Made by a program: the position numbers and the translations under genes. DNA of 64,000 nucleotides from the NCBI GenBank assembly GCA_018894105.1, contig CM032122.1:39277404-39341403 (forward strand). The letters are read 5' to 3'. This document shows, one piece after another, positions 53,201-64,000 of this stretch. The DNA is from Jacaranda mimosifolia (Eukaryota > Streptophyta > Magnoliopsida > Lamiales > Bignoniaceae). Each line of letters starts with the position of its first letter. The stretch's first letter is position 1. The notes under the pieces were generated by a model. That model ran no database searches. It saw only the letters and a program-made list of their open reading frames with translations, and was not told the DNA's origin.

Positions 53201-56200
53201 GTTAAGCATATTCTTCCCTACTTGAGGTCTGCACTTGTTCTTCAAATGCTTTGTTTTTCTTCTCAGAAGTTTTGGGGATCCGGAAGAAGAAAAATGTATT
53301 CAAAATGGCTTGAGATAATGTTAATAATGTTTTGTGTTTGTTTGGCTGTATCAGGAGTCTCAGGAACTGCAGTTTACAAGGACCAATTCCTGATTGGAGC
53401 AATATGCCAAACATTTCTTACATGTAAGTCAATATCCTTCTGAGTTCTTTGAGTTGATCTTTAAACCAGAAACTCTACTTTTATCTATGAAGTGTTGGCT
53501 GTTATCAAATTCAGAATTTTTCACTCGTAGGAGGAGCCGAACATCATCATTTTTAGACTCTAGTGTCATTAACTAGTATGCCTTTATTTATTTATATTTT
53601 CTTGTGACAATTGGGTCATGCTCCCATTTCAGAGATTTGAGTCTGAACCAGCTTGATGGATTCATACCAACCGGCACACTTTCAGAAAATATCACGACTA
53701 TGTAAGCAATCAATTTCTGACTTTGTTATATAGCTTGGAGCTCTATCTGTAAAAGACTACTCTGAGAAAAGAGGAAGCATGAATTGCCCTTCTGAAAAAA
53801 TATACTTAATTCTTTTCTGCAGTGATCTGTCGAGCAACAATCTGAATGGAACTCTTCCTGCTAGCTTTTCAAGTCTTCCTCTTTTGCAAAAATTGTGAGC
53901 AATCATCAATTATTTTATATTCTTAACTAAATGGCATTTATATTTACACAAATTTTCATTTGGATTCCTTGATTTTTACTTTCCATTAACTAAGTAAATT
54001 CAATTATATCCATTTTCTTTGCAGATCAGTTGCGAACAATTCATTGAGTGGTTCAATTCCATCCACCATCTGGCAGAATAGGACTTTAAACTCAACTGAA
54101 AGACTCATTCTGTAAGCCTTTGAAACATGAAGGAAAAAAAAAAAAAAGAAAAGAAAAGAAAAAAGTCTTGCCTTTCATTTATCTATGGCCTCCCTCGCCA
54201 TGTATATGATCTTCTCCGTCAAACTACTATGAAATATATGCTCAAGTGCAAAAACAATTCTTTGTTTCTACCAGAGTCCGTAAAATTGTGTTTGATGGGG
54301 ATAGGCTGAGGCTTGTTGTTAACTTGTGTATGTCTTTTATGAACTCTGCAGGGATTTTGGATACAATATGTTTTCTAATATTTCTGGCCCCCTTCTCATC
54401 ACTCCCAACGTCACCATTGGGTTCGTCATTTGTACATCATTTTATTTGTGAAAACTTTTCTCTTTCTAACCCCACCCCCCACCCCCCACCCTGCAAAATG
54501 ACAATATAAATTATTTTCAGGCTTCGAGGAAATCCTGTGTGTTCAAATAGCAATCTAATTCAGTCATGTGGACCTCATGAAGAAGATTTTAGCAATACCT
54601 TAAATGCTACAAATCTCAATAATTGTCCTCCTCAATCGTGCCCACCTCCTTACGAGTATGCTCCTCCATCTCCGGCTATAAGCTGCTTTTGTGCTGCTCC
54701 AGTGTTTGTTGGATATCGGTTGAAGAGTCCTGGATTCTCGGATTTTCTTCCGTATGTGAATTCTTTCAAGGAGTACCTAAGTTCTGGTATGGAAATGAAT
54801 GTCTCTCAGCTTGACATTGATTCAGCGGCATGGGAAAAGGGACCTCGTCTTAGAATGTACCTCAAGTTTTTTCCATCCTATGTCAACGATACTGTTCGGG
54901 TATTCAACAGGAGTGAGGTCTTATGGATTCGTGAAATGTTTAGTGGATGGCAAATTCCTGATAGTGAAGTTTTTGGACCTTATGAGTTTCTGAATTTCAC
55001 ACTTCCAGAGCCTTATGAAGATGGTATGTTGGCTATGCAGGATTTTATATGCCATCATTGGATGGAATATCTTTATTTTTCTATGTTTGAACTTGTATTA
55101 TTGTCTAACAGAAATTTCTGTAGGAAAATTCAATATTACTTGCCAGTTTATAAGCAATACTTCCTTTGTCCTGGCAAAAGTGCTCTTGGTCCATGCTTAT
55201 AATGATAAAAAATGCAAACAAATTGACATTTTGAGAGACAATTTCCTGATAAAATGGTAACTTCTATTGTGTTATATTTATGAATTTTAGTCTGCATTTG
55301 GTTGATCTAACATTCTCATATACTGCAAATATAGCTATTTCCAGTTCCTTTTTGGTTAACTTGTGGGGCTATTCATTTGTAGATGCAAGAAAAGACTTGT
55401 GGGCTTGTATCTGTGCTTTTCCTTTAAATCTGATGTACTTATTTAGCTTAACATAATTATTGTACCTGCACTTTTCTTCTTCTGGAAAATGAAGGCTATT
55501 TTGCAAGACGCTATTACAGGGATTCTGTTGTTTAAATATTATGAGCCCTGTGCTTACCTCTCTGTTCTTCTTGGGAGTGGCATTAATTCTTATTTATGTT
55601 GCAGAATTTCCCCCTTCTTCGTCGTCTGGTTTAAGCAAGGGAGCATTGGCAGGCATCATACTGGGGACGATAGGTGGATCAGTTACTATATCTGCATTTG
55701 TTGCAATTCTTATATTGAGACGGCACATCAGGAAACATCATACATATTCAAGGAGACGTCAATGTGAGTATTATACAGTTTCTTATTCTGACTATATGAG
55801 TAACGCCACAATCTTCTTTTGGCTGAGTGTTTAATGTAATTATCATTTTCGAAGTAGAGCTTATGTTATTTAATTACCTTCGCTGCATTATTGAAATCTA
55901 TCTTTACATTCTGTTTCAGCAACAAGAGTCTCCCTCAAAATTGATGGTGTGAAAGACTTCAATTATGGTGAAATGGCACTGGCAACAAGTAATTTTGATG
56001 ACTCAACCGTGGTTGGGCAAGGAGGTTATGGAAAAGTTCATAGAGGTGTTCTTGCTGATGGAACTGTTGTGGCCATAAAGCGTGCTCAAGAGGGATCTTT
56101 GCAGGGTGAAAAAGAGTTTCTTACAGAAATAGAGCTATTGTCGAGGCTGCATCATAGGAACCTTGTCTCATTGATTGGATATTGTGATGAAGAAGAAGAA

Positions 56201-58305
56201 CAGGTACCTAGTTCACACTTATAAAACTACCAACAATTTAGTTTAGGGGTGCAATCGAGCTGAATCGAGTCAAGTATGGGGGAAATTTTCAAGCTCACGC
56301 TCGATGGGCCTAATATTTTGAGCTTGAGCTCGATTTGATTTGATAATAGAGAGCGAGCTCGATTCAGCTTGACTGGAGCTTGAAATAGCTCGACTTTGAG
56401 TTGAGCTAGCTTGAGCTTTGCTTGTGAGGCTGCCGGCTCTACTTATTTATATCCCTAGTTTATTTTATCAAAAAATGTTATTTTTCGTTGTTTGGCAACT
56501 TGCTATTCTAACCATGGAAGTTGGACAACGCTCAAATTTATCATGCTTTGCTACACAATGCAGATGTTGATCTATGAATTCATGCCAAATGGTAACTTGA
56601 GGGATCACTTATCTGGTAATCTATTACTGCAATATTTATTTATCGTCTCCTTATTGTGTTATGACAATATTCTAAAGTTCATGGTATATTACAGGTAAGT
56701 TTAAAGCGCCGCTGAGTTTTGCTATGAGGGTAAGAATTGCGGTAGGTTCAGCTAAAGGCATCCTTTACCTTCATACGGAAGCCAATCCTCCAATATTTCA
56801 CCGGGATATCAAGGCGACCAACATTTTGCTGGACTCTAAATTTACTGCCAAGGTTGCCGATTTTGGACTATCACGGCTAGCTCCGGTTCCAGAACTTGAA
56901 GGAGCCTTGCCATCTCATGTATCTACAGTCGTCAAAGGGACACCGGTGAGAATGATAACAAAATCAAGCCGAAATATTTAAGTAGAAAGCAATACCTAGT
57001 TATTATTAGCATTTCCTATTCGGATTTCAAATTGTTAGGCAAGAAGATCCAATCAGCCTCATCTTTTAGCAAATTAATCCTATTTTCTTCAACTTATCCG
57101 TCACTCAAAAACGATGTGCCTGCTTCTTCTGCAGGGCTACCTTGATCCGGAGTATTTCCTAACTCATAAGCTGACAGATAAGAGTGATGTTTATAGCCTT
57201 GGAGTTGTGTTTCTGGAGATGTTGACGGGACTGCACCCAATTTCACACGGCAAAAACATTGTTCGGGAGGTATATTTTAATTTCTCATGGATTGCTCTTA
57301 GTTTGATTCGTAGAAATTAAGATCATGGTCTTTAAGGTTCCGCCATAGATATCTTACAATATAGTACACAAGTTCAACTGCTACATGGTACTGATTTTAT
57401 CAGTCAATTCTTTGAACTATGAACTGTTGCACTGATAACTCATTCTGGAATACTTTAAGAAAGCGTTTATATAAGCTTATTTAAAAGTGTTATAAATTTT
57501 ATCATTTTATAAGATGTTTTTGAAGCTTATAAAATGTTAAATCTTATATTTTAAAAAACGAGCTTTTAAGTTGTTTGGATAAAATAAAATTTTGGAGTGT
57601 ATAAGATGTCAGTTATAGTAACTTTTGTAATTAATATAGTTAAGTTTATAGTAGTTTGTTAAAATTCTAAAAATAAGTTTTGAATTCCTTACTTTTTTCT
57701 GAAAAAACTTGTTAACATTTTATTTTGCAAGCATATAACCTTTTTTTTTTTTTTTTTTTAAGGTATGAAACCTTTATAATATCTTATAAGCTCTTAAATA
57801 TTATATAAAATATTTTAAGGAGTTTATAAGGTGACTCAAATGCCTTCTGAAGAGAAACCTTTTCCATACATGCTAGGAAATAAAAAAATAGAAAGAAAAA
57901 GAAAAAGAAGATGATTTATTTGTACAGTTGTAGTTAATATTGGTTCATCTGCCTGACCAGGTTAACACAGCGTATCGTTCTGGTATGATTTTCTCTGTCA
58001 TTGATGAGCGAATGGGGTCTTATCCTTCCGAATGCGTGGAGAAGTTTGTAAATCTGGCTCTCAAGTGTTGCCAAGAGGAGACTGACTCTCGGCCATCAAT
58101 GGCGGAAGTGGTAAGAGAACTCGAAACCATATGGCTTATGATGCCAGAATCCGACACCAATTTAACCGAATCGATGGCCAGTGATCCTGGAAAAGTTATG
58201 ACTCCACCATCTTCATCCTCTTCAATGAAAAACCCTTTTCTTTCACAAGATGTCTCTGGGAGTGATCTTGTTAGTGGAGCCATTCCCACTATTACACCAA
58301 GATGA
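50238..58305 (+). CDS. LRR receptor-like kinase, LRR-VIII-1 (At1g06840/At5g01950 type)
   Basis: Twenty coding exons: 50238-50379, 51120-51270, 51610-51681, 51767-51838, 52119-52262, 52369-52440, 52517-52588, 53046-53120, 53355-53423, 53633-53701, 53823-53894, 54025-54111, 54352-54420, 54521-55023, 55605-55763, 55920-56203, 56564-56615, 56695-56945, 57135-57269 and 57961-58305. They sum to 2,895 nt (964 residues) in one frame. Order: signal peptide, LRR N-cap ([13 protein letters not shown]), about ten LRRs mostly on 69-75-nt phase-2 exons, a cysteine-rich malectin-like juxtamembrane part ([16 protein letters not shown]), a transmembrane helix, and a Ser/Thr kinase. The kinase keeps [23 protein letters not shown] and [11 protein letters not shown], so it should be active. 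In-frame ATGs at 50259 and 50304 are alternatives; the last directly heads the signal peptide (942 residues). Confidence 0.94.
56244..56457. mobile_element. hAT-like MITE inside a kinase-gene intron
   Basis: 214 bp from TAGGGGTGCAATCGAGCTG to TTATTTATATCCCTA in the intron 56204-56563. The interior carries GAGCTCGATTCAGCTTGA-type subrepeats like the 41494-41874 element. AGTTT flanks both sides, so the target duplication is only partly preserved. Confidence 0.6.
57455..57845. mobile_element. Repeat family H, copy in a kinase-gene intron
   Basis: About 390 bp in the last intron (57270-57960), with AAGCGTTTATATAAGCTTAT at the left, opposed TTATAAG phrases throughout, a T18-type run near 57740, and AGGAGTTTATAAGGTGACTC at the right. 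It is similar to 20385-20745. Confidence 0.5.
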
Positions 58306-59161
58306 TGTTGTCCATGGTTTTGCCATTTATGGGATTTAGACATAGTTTTGTACAGTCATTATTTGAATTGCATTTGTACAACGACATAAGTAGTGTAGTT
58401 GATCTTTTTGGGCAGTTCTAATATCAATACAGGATGGCAGTTGCTGTATTTCTTAATTAGTTCTGCTTCTTTAACAGGATGGGATTTTATCTTTAGAGTG
58501 AAGTATCTGAGGAATTATGCAGCATATAACTCATTATCTCTGCATGGGTTTAGCTCATGATCATAATATCGGAAAATTTTATATTACCTATTTAGTACTG
58601 TCCTATAAATTAACTGCATGTATGATGATGTCATAAAATAAAATGTTGGTATTATTATATGCACTATACGATAATGTCATGAAGTAAAATATTGATTAAA
58701 GATAGATAAATTCCACTTAGCAAGTATTCAAGTGGATATTGTCTCATGTTCAGAATTCTTGATAACCAGAGATGAACATTTTGAAGTCGATTCTTTAAAT
58801 AACTAGCCAATCTATTTGGCTAAATATTTTTGAAGTTTATAAAATATTAAATTTTATTTTAAAAATAAATTTTTAAGGGGATAACTATCAGCCCCTTGTC
58901 TACAATAGAATTCATGACAGACTGATGATTATCACCAAGCCCACTGGTTATATAATCTTTTTACCATTTGATTACTCCATTGATCATGAAACCCCTGGCT
59001 TCTAGGTGTAGTTTAGTAATGTAAGATACATAATGTATGATCAAGATTCAAGTAAAATAGACTAGAACAGAAAGCAATAGATCAAATCCCCCAATGGGAA
59101 AGAATCAAATTGAATTGAAAGTCATATGAAAACCAAAGAAATATAGTGTATCATCAAAGGG
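58306..59161. other. Convergent 3' ends of the kinase and DUF1191 genes
   Basis: 856 bp between two stop codons facing each other. The left part is the probable kinase 3' UTR (to about 58500) and the right part the DUF1191 3' UTR. A short H-family fragment (about 58797-58880, AAGTTTATAAAATATTAAA) lies between. No other gene. Confidence 0.5.
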
Positions 59162-60094
59162 TCAAGGCACAAATTCATTCTCTAACCACGGCCTAGTCCG
59201 AGTCTCCAACGCCACAGGCGCCTTTGTGTGCCCAACACTTGCCATTGGCAAAGGTACGCCCCATTCTGCAGCCTCTTCCATTCTTTCTATCTTTCTCCGA
59301 CGCCTACAATTCCTAGCACACTTTAATAGCATGGCCAAGAAAACCAATGTTAATACTCCTCCAACTGCAGAACCAACAATTACCCGTACTTTCTTGCTCC
59401 ACCCCTTTCCACCACCAATGCTGCTGGTTGTGGTGGTGCCGCTGGCAACTCCACCGCCCGGAGCAGGTGCCGGAGCAACAGACAACTCCCCCACAATAGA
59501 GAAGTGGCCTTGGTTAGTTGTCAAACAAGTATTTTCCTTCACCACATTGTCAAATCCTATAGAACCATCCAAACCAAAATACACACACATAGGTGAGGAC
59601 CCTTTAGGCCATGATCCCACATTGGAAAACTCTATTGAGATCGGATCGGCTGAGGCTCGGATATCGAGTTCCGATAAATTTGCAGCAGATAAATCAGTAG
59701 CATCATATGCCAAGAGGCCTAAAACTGGTGCCAAGAAAGTGTAGCCAGGCAAAGGGTAGTATAAAGATGACCAATTAGCCAAGTTGTGATATACCAAAAT
59801 GAGCCTCTCCACATAAGGCTGCTCAACTACCCCAAGTGGGATATGAAACTCTTTGTAACTACTGACCCCTTTCCGCCGCAGACTGCCGCTCCTCAGCCGC
59901 AGCGCCGCCACTTCAATGCCGGTCAAGTTGGAGGGCACTTGGCCGGAGTAAACCACGCCGGTTCTTGGCCTACTAACTGCTCTGAATGCACATTCTTGAA
60001 GCAGAGAATCCAGCCCTCGTGCTGAAAGTACTCTATTTGATTGAGCAATGGCCACTTGCAACCAGAAAATCATACACAGATATGCAAGTAGCAT
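59162..60094 (-). CDS. DUF1191 single-pass membrane protein
   Basis: Intronless coding region of 310 residues. It has a signal peptide (1-17), a conserved extracellular part (about 24-200: GLDSLLQECAFRAV, SGQVPSNLTGIEVAALRLRS, YPLPGYTFLAPVLGLLAYD, CVYFGLDGSI), a Pro/Ala and Gly/Ser/Thr spacer (206-230), a transmembrane helix (about 236-258), and a basic cytosolic tail (RNCRRRRKIERMEE...). Four N-glycosylation sequons are visible (NLT, NWS, NLS, NTC). The arrangement and motifs fit plant DUF1191 proteins, which have no established biochemical function. From memory an Arabidopsis member is At3g08600. The start is the ATG that heads the signal peptide. Confidence 0.88.
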   Translation of the reverse strand: MLLAYLCMIFWLQVAIAQSNRVLSARGLDSLLQECAFRAVSRPRTGVVYSGQVPSNLTGIEVAALRLRSGSLRRKGVSSYKEFHIPLGVVEQPYVERLILVYHNLANWSSLYYPLPGYTFLAPVLGLLAYDATDLSAANLSELDIRASADPISIEFSNVGSWPKGSSPMCVYFGLDGSIGFDNVVKENTCLTTNQGHFSIVGELSVAPAPAPGGGVASGTTTTSSIGGGKGWSKKVRVIVGSAVGGVLTLVFLAMLLKCARNCRRRRKIERMEEAAEWGVPLPMASVGHTKAPVALETRTRPWLENEFVP

Positions 60095-61573
60095 TGAGAA
60101 TTAATCCAAGATTCAAAGAATCCTTTTGAAATGGGAAATTACACAGCCACGAAACAAGAGATCTTTACCCATTGCTCTTCTTGCATTGAGCAGCAAATCA
60201 GTGGGAATCTATGTAAAGGAAAACCCAAGAAATATTAATCCATAACAATCCACATATGTCAAGATTTGTGTGAAATGGAAAAGGCAAATCTTTTTTCTTC
60301 TTATGAAGAACTGAGGCAAGAAAACAAGAGGGACATTGCATTGAGTGGAATATTTTCCTTTTTTGTTCAGTTAGAAGGGGTCTAAATTCTGATTAAGATT
60401 TACGGGCAAAAAGTACAAGTGAAAAGGGGAATAAATGGGGAGCAACTAACCAAACAGCTGTGCACATATTCCACCGCTGGCGTAATTACTGTGGAGGGAA
60501 GCAGTAATGGGGCGAAAGGGTCAGCTACATATTATTAGACCATGAAAGAACTAAAGGGACCACTCTTTGAAGTATGTACAAATCTGCAACTCCCATCTCA
60601 AGAAAACTTTTCCTTCAAAAGACAATTGAGTTATTGATCTTTCCTTCAAATGTCAACATTTTATTTCATAATTTACAATTATTATTATTTTTCATTAAAG
60701 ATCTATTACGTCAAACAATGAGAATGATGTCACGTTAACATAAAATGAGTACAAATGTGTCATATATTAGATGTATTGGATTAGAATACTGAAACTCAAA
60801 GATTGTGCAGAACGGTGTGACTTGACTTGAGTTCTTAATTTTTCTTTCTTTTTGGAGCTGTGATTTCTTCAGTAATTATTTTCTTTTTTTAGTATTTTTG
60901 TATACCATAAAGTTTATTTGTATTGAAAGAATGAATCCCAAGGATGGCACCTCTCCATATAACTACTACAATGAGTAGCTCTTAATTGTTTTTCTTTTGA
61001 CAAGACATACCATACGGTAAAAATAATATGAATTACACATATAACCTTTTTATTTCACTATCAAAACATTAGTAATAAAAGGAAAAACAGTTTTAAGAAT
61101 GTATAAAACGCTTGCTTGAACTTTAATCAATCATAACCCAATATTAACCTCAACAAATATATTCAAGAGGAGAACTAATAGGGGCTTCTGCCCTGTCCCA
61201 AAAAACTGTATATTGCAAGCATACACATGAAGAATAAGATGTAACAAAACTGTACTTGTCTCCATTTTGTGCCAAAGATAATGAAGAAATTCAATGGTTA
61301 ATATGCATTTTATAATCAGCCAATTCACAATTTCATGTGATGTGAAGCACAAGATAGGCTTCCAGTGAGTCAACTACTAGAAAAGAAATGAAGATGATAC
61401 ACCTTTAGCCCCTCTATCTTATAATAACAAATTGCAAGGTGAAGATTGTCAGGGATATGTAATGATATACAGTGACAAAACAAGGAGAGTAACAGCTGAC
61501 AAAATACTGATATAAACTCAGACCTCTTCTGATGGGATGGAAAACAAAACAGCGCCGCCAAACCATTCTATTG
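60095..61573. other. DUF1191 promoter/leader and 3' flank of the coiled-coil gene
   Basis: About 1.5 kb without a supported ORF. Near 60165 on the minus strand there is a donor-like ATGG/GTAAAG that could mark a leader intron of the DUF1191 gene. The 61100-61573 part is probably the 3' UTR of the coiled-coil gene. Confidence 0.4.
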
Positions 61574-63832
61574 TCATCTCAAATCTTCTGTTGGCATTTG
61601 GATGTAAGGGTTCACTCGATTGACAATTTTGGAAGCCTCTACGGGCTCTAGGGATGGGAGAGAGCCAGGAGAGACATTTGTGGTAATTTGGGGAATTGCA
61701 CCCTTGGGAATCGTAGGAATTGGAGAGGGTGAAGACATCGGACTGTCAGATTGTGCATTAGTGGCTGTAGTTATCTTGATGGGGTAGACTTCAGTAACCT
61801 CTTCATTGCCTTCATCCAAGTATACCACATCCTGCATTTTGAGCTGATGGTACTCAACGATTTCCCTCAGGAAACGGTTCTCCCGTGCATAGACTGAATT
61901 CTCTTGTGCAAGTCGAGCTTTCTCAGCTAAAAGAGTCTCAAGCTGAAGCCTTATCTGATAAGCAGATATTTCCATAAGGATAGTCAGATATGCATACATG
62001 ACCAAGTTTCAATCAGATAAGTTGTAAAAGCAGAATGAAGCTACTCTTTTGAGAAAGAGACAACAGAAGCAGAATCAGCACAGAGATGAACCAGAAAGAG
62101 AAGCAACAGTCAGTCAATACTTGATTTGACACAGTACCAAACCCAGAAAAGAGGAGCACATACACAGTACCAAAACAGAGATCTGCCCATGTAAACAAAA
62201 GTAAATACAGCAAGTTGGATCAGCCAAGAATTGTACCCTGATAACTGTTCACAACAAATAGAATAGGATAAAAGTAAATAAGAAAGTTCAGCCTCATTGC
62301 CCCTCCAGAACATTTCTGCTTCTAGGCAGCATGTGTTGTTTTATCTAGAAAACTTTCGCTAACAGCATAAAAATTCTTTTTGTTTCTGATATTGGGTCGT
62401 GCCCCAGCACGGTAAATCAATTACATGCCAGTATGCATTTTTACATCTAAAGGTTGGTAAACACATGGTTTTGGCTATGATGCTGGAGGTAGCACAAGTA
62501 TTGATTTTATATAGAACATATTAGATGCTTCAAATGCAGAAGCGGGAGAGGTATAGATGGGATGGAGACCAGGTTTTAATGCAAAGGCTGCTGCTAGTGG
62601 TGGACTGGTGGGGGGATTGAAAAAGAAAGCTTCAGAGGGCCAGCAGAGAGAAATTTTTTAATATGATCACTTACCTAAAGGTTGAATTCACCTGCTAAAT
62701 CATGAGTAAGATGTAGAACATTAATATCAAAAACCATACCAAGGTCTTGAAATTGAGAAATACCACCAAAGCTCGTAAATCTGAATTTTGCTTCATAGAG
62801 AAAATGATGGAAACTTTTAGTGGCCCTTGAAAAACATGTACACAAATCTTATGCAGTCAAGTTACGATTACTAAGGTGGATCAATGTTATCACTAACATA
62901 TTTTGAGTAAAAATGAGCATATTTTAGAGTTGGCAAGTATAGTGATCGTTCACAAACAAACGGACGGAAGAACCATTTGAGATGGTTTCGACAAAATTCA
63001 GCTGGGGCATCTGCTAAATGCATCTACCAGGAATATTCTTAGAACTAATGTTTATGGTGAAATTTGAGGACAATGCAACTTAAACAACTTAGATGATGTA
63101 ATCCAAGAGGTCATGCTTTTGAACAGAAGTACAGAGGTGGCCCTTCGTGTGACGATTCAATAACTTTGCCAATGCACAGAAGGGTAAAGCCTTTGATAGA
63201 TAGAGTCGCTCACATCTACTCAGCACAACATGTGATATATGGTATTGCAATAGTTGTAGAGTTATTTTTGGATTCTAATGCTCATATCATAGCTGTTGAA
63301 GTAAATTAAATCTCAAATTGCCCCTTGAATCATGGAAATCTTCATTTATCGAACATAACATTTTGTGCGTCCTTATATCCAAAAAGCAAATTGAGTTATC
63401 CAAACAAAGCATGATATAAATTAGGGTACGTACACACACAATGTCAGGATATGTATCTTGGGACATGTCAAGATAGAAAACATTATAGGCATTAATTGCA
63501 CAAAATCTGATGCATACTGCTGCCCTGGAGAACCCTAAAAAATGATGCAACTGTCATATGCAGGCACATTTCATAGTTTTTATCTTGATTTTTAGAGGTT
63601 TAGGATTTAGGACAGGATAACGTTTGCTTTCTCTCAGTTCACAGGGAGAAAGCGAGAGATTTCTTACCAAATCATCATCTTGTAAGTTGTCTCCCTTTTC
63701 ACGGCTCTCCCTAAGGATTCTATTTTCTTCTTCCAGCTGACTACATCGCTCCTTTGCAAAAGCCAGGTCAGCCTTGACTGTCTTCAGCTCTCGCAGAAGG
63801 AGTTTTGCTTTTGCTGCCATTGCCATTGCAAC
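61574..63832 (-). CDS. Small coiled-coil protein, function unknown (5' end outside window)
   Basis: Two exons on the minus strand, 63668-63832 and 61574-61954, joined across a 1,713-bp intron (61955-63667) in phase 0. They give about 180 residues: [29 protein letters not shown], then [34 protein letters not shown], and a low-complexity Pro/Ser/Thr tail ending MPTEDLR. Heptads of Leu with Lys/Glu indicate one continuous coiled coil across the splice junction. The right exon starts after an acceptor (CTCAG/GTTGCAATG), so earlier exons probably lie beyond 64000; alternatively the ATG at 63824-63826 is the true start. I recognise the style of a conserved plant coiled-coil family but cannot name it with confidence. 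Confidence 0.75.
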
Positions 63833-64000
63833 CTGAGATATAGAAATGAAGAGTTACCATGCATCTCGCAAATGTGACCACCAATATAATGTCATAACAT
63901 TGAAAAATGCAGCTATTTTTAAGATCATATCTAATGAAAGTTATGATGCTTTCCCTACCAACAGCGTCTTCTCACTTGGTTATGCTACCATCAAAATAAT
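63833..64000. other. Intron or leader of the coiled-coil gene at the window edge
   Basis: Sequence upstream of the 63832 acceptor on the minus strand. It has no open frame and is taken as the upstream intron. Confidence 0.4.

Noticed and set aside
54421..54537. Reading through the intron before exon 14 of the LRR-VIII-1 kinase
   Set aside because: A C-rich tract and a clear TTTTCAG acceptor at 54520 with matching phase show it is an intron.
55024..55604. Extension of the long exon to 55202 with an extra 60 residues
   Set aside because: The frame after 55023 has no family similarity, and splicing 55023 to 55605 restores the [18 protein letters not shown] juxtamembrane region in phase.

Overview
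This is nuclear DNA from a flowering plant, almost certainly a eudicot. Genes are spliced with GT-AG introns, intergenic DNA is very AT-rich and full of small non-autonomous transposons, and every recognisable protein belongs to an angiosperm family (CRF-type AP2/ERF, LEA_2, NPH3/RPT2-like, DUF1191, plant LRR receptor kinases). The species cannot be named from sequence alone. No virus, prokaryotic operon, CRISPR array, rRNA or convincing tRNA gene was seen.

Layout. 0.3-1.5 kb: cytokinin response factor (minus). 6.0-9.2 kb: class-VI E2 ubiquitin-conjugating enzyme of 148 aa, four coding exons (minus). 11.2-12.0 kb: LEA_2/NHL-like membrane protein (minus). 12.6-17.4 kb: LRR receptor-like pseudokinase with a 1.66 kb 5'-UTR intron (minus). 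17.4-31.2 kb: 13.8 kb without genes, holding several MITE families and a tandem array of a TRIM retroelement (five 120-bp LTRs, four 108-bp internal domains). 31.3-34.7 kb: 26S proteasome ATPase RPT3, six exons (minus). 34.9-36.7 kb: two inverted-terminal-repeat elements. 37.1-39.3 kb: NPH3/RPT2-like (NRL) BTB protein, five exons (minus). 39.4-49.2 kb: gene-free, with hAT-like elements, a MITE and tRNA-derived SINE-like units. 49.3-58.3 kb: large active-type LRR-VIII-1 receptor kinase, 20 coding exons (plus). 59.2-60.1 kb: DUF1191 membrane protein (minus). 61.6-64.0 kb: 3' part of a small coiled-coil protein gene that runs off the right edge (minus).

I rebuilt the exon structures by reading both strands. 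For RPT3, the E2, the NRL protein and both receptor kinases, the exon lengths add up to an uninterrupted frame of the expected family length. The genes are ordinary housekeeping, signalling and trafficking genes and do not form a pathway. The adjacency of E2, RPT3 and an NRL (CUL3-adaptor type) gene is probably chance. Several neighbour pairs (CRF-E2, RPT3-RLK, NRL-DUF1191) also appear to sit close together in Arabidopsis, which points to an ancient conserved gene order. I found no evidence for a new multi-gene system. The most informative unexplained structure is in the repeats: the tandem TRIM array, two hAT-like elements with readable 8-bp target duplications, four or more MITE families, and an inverted pair of SINE-like units.
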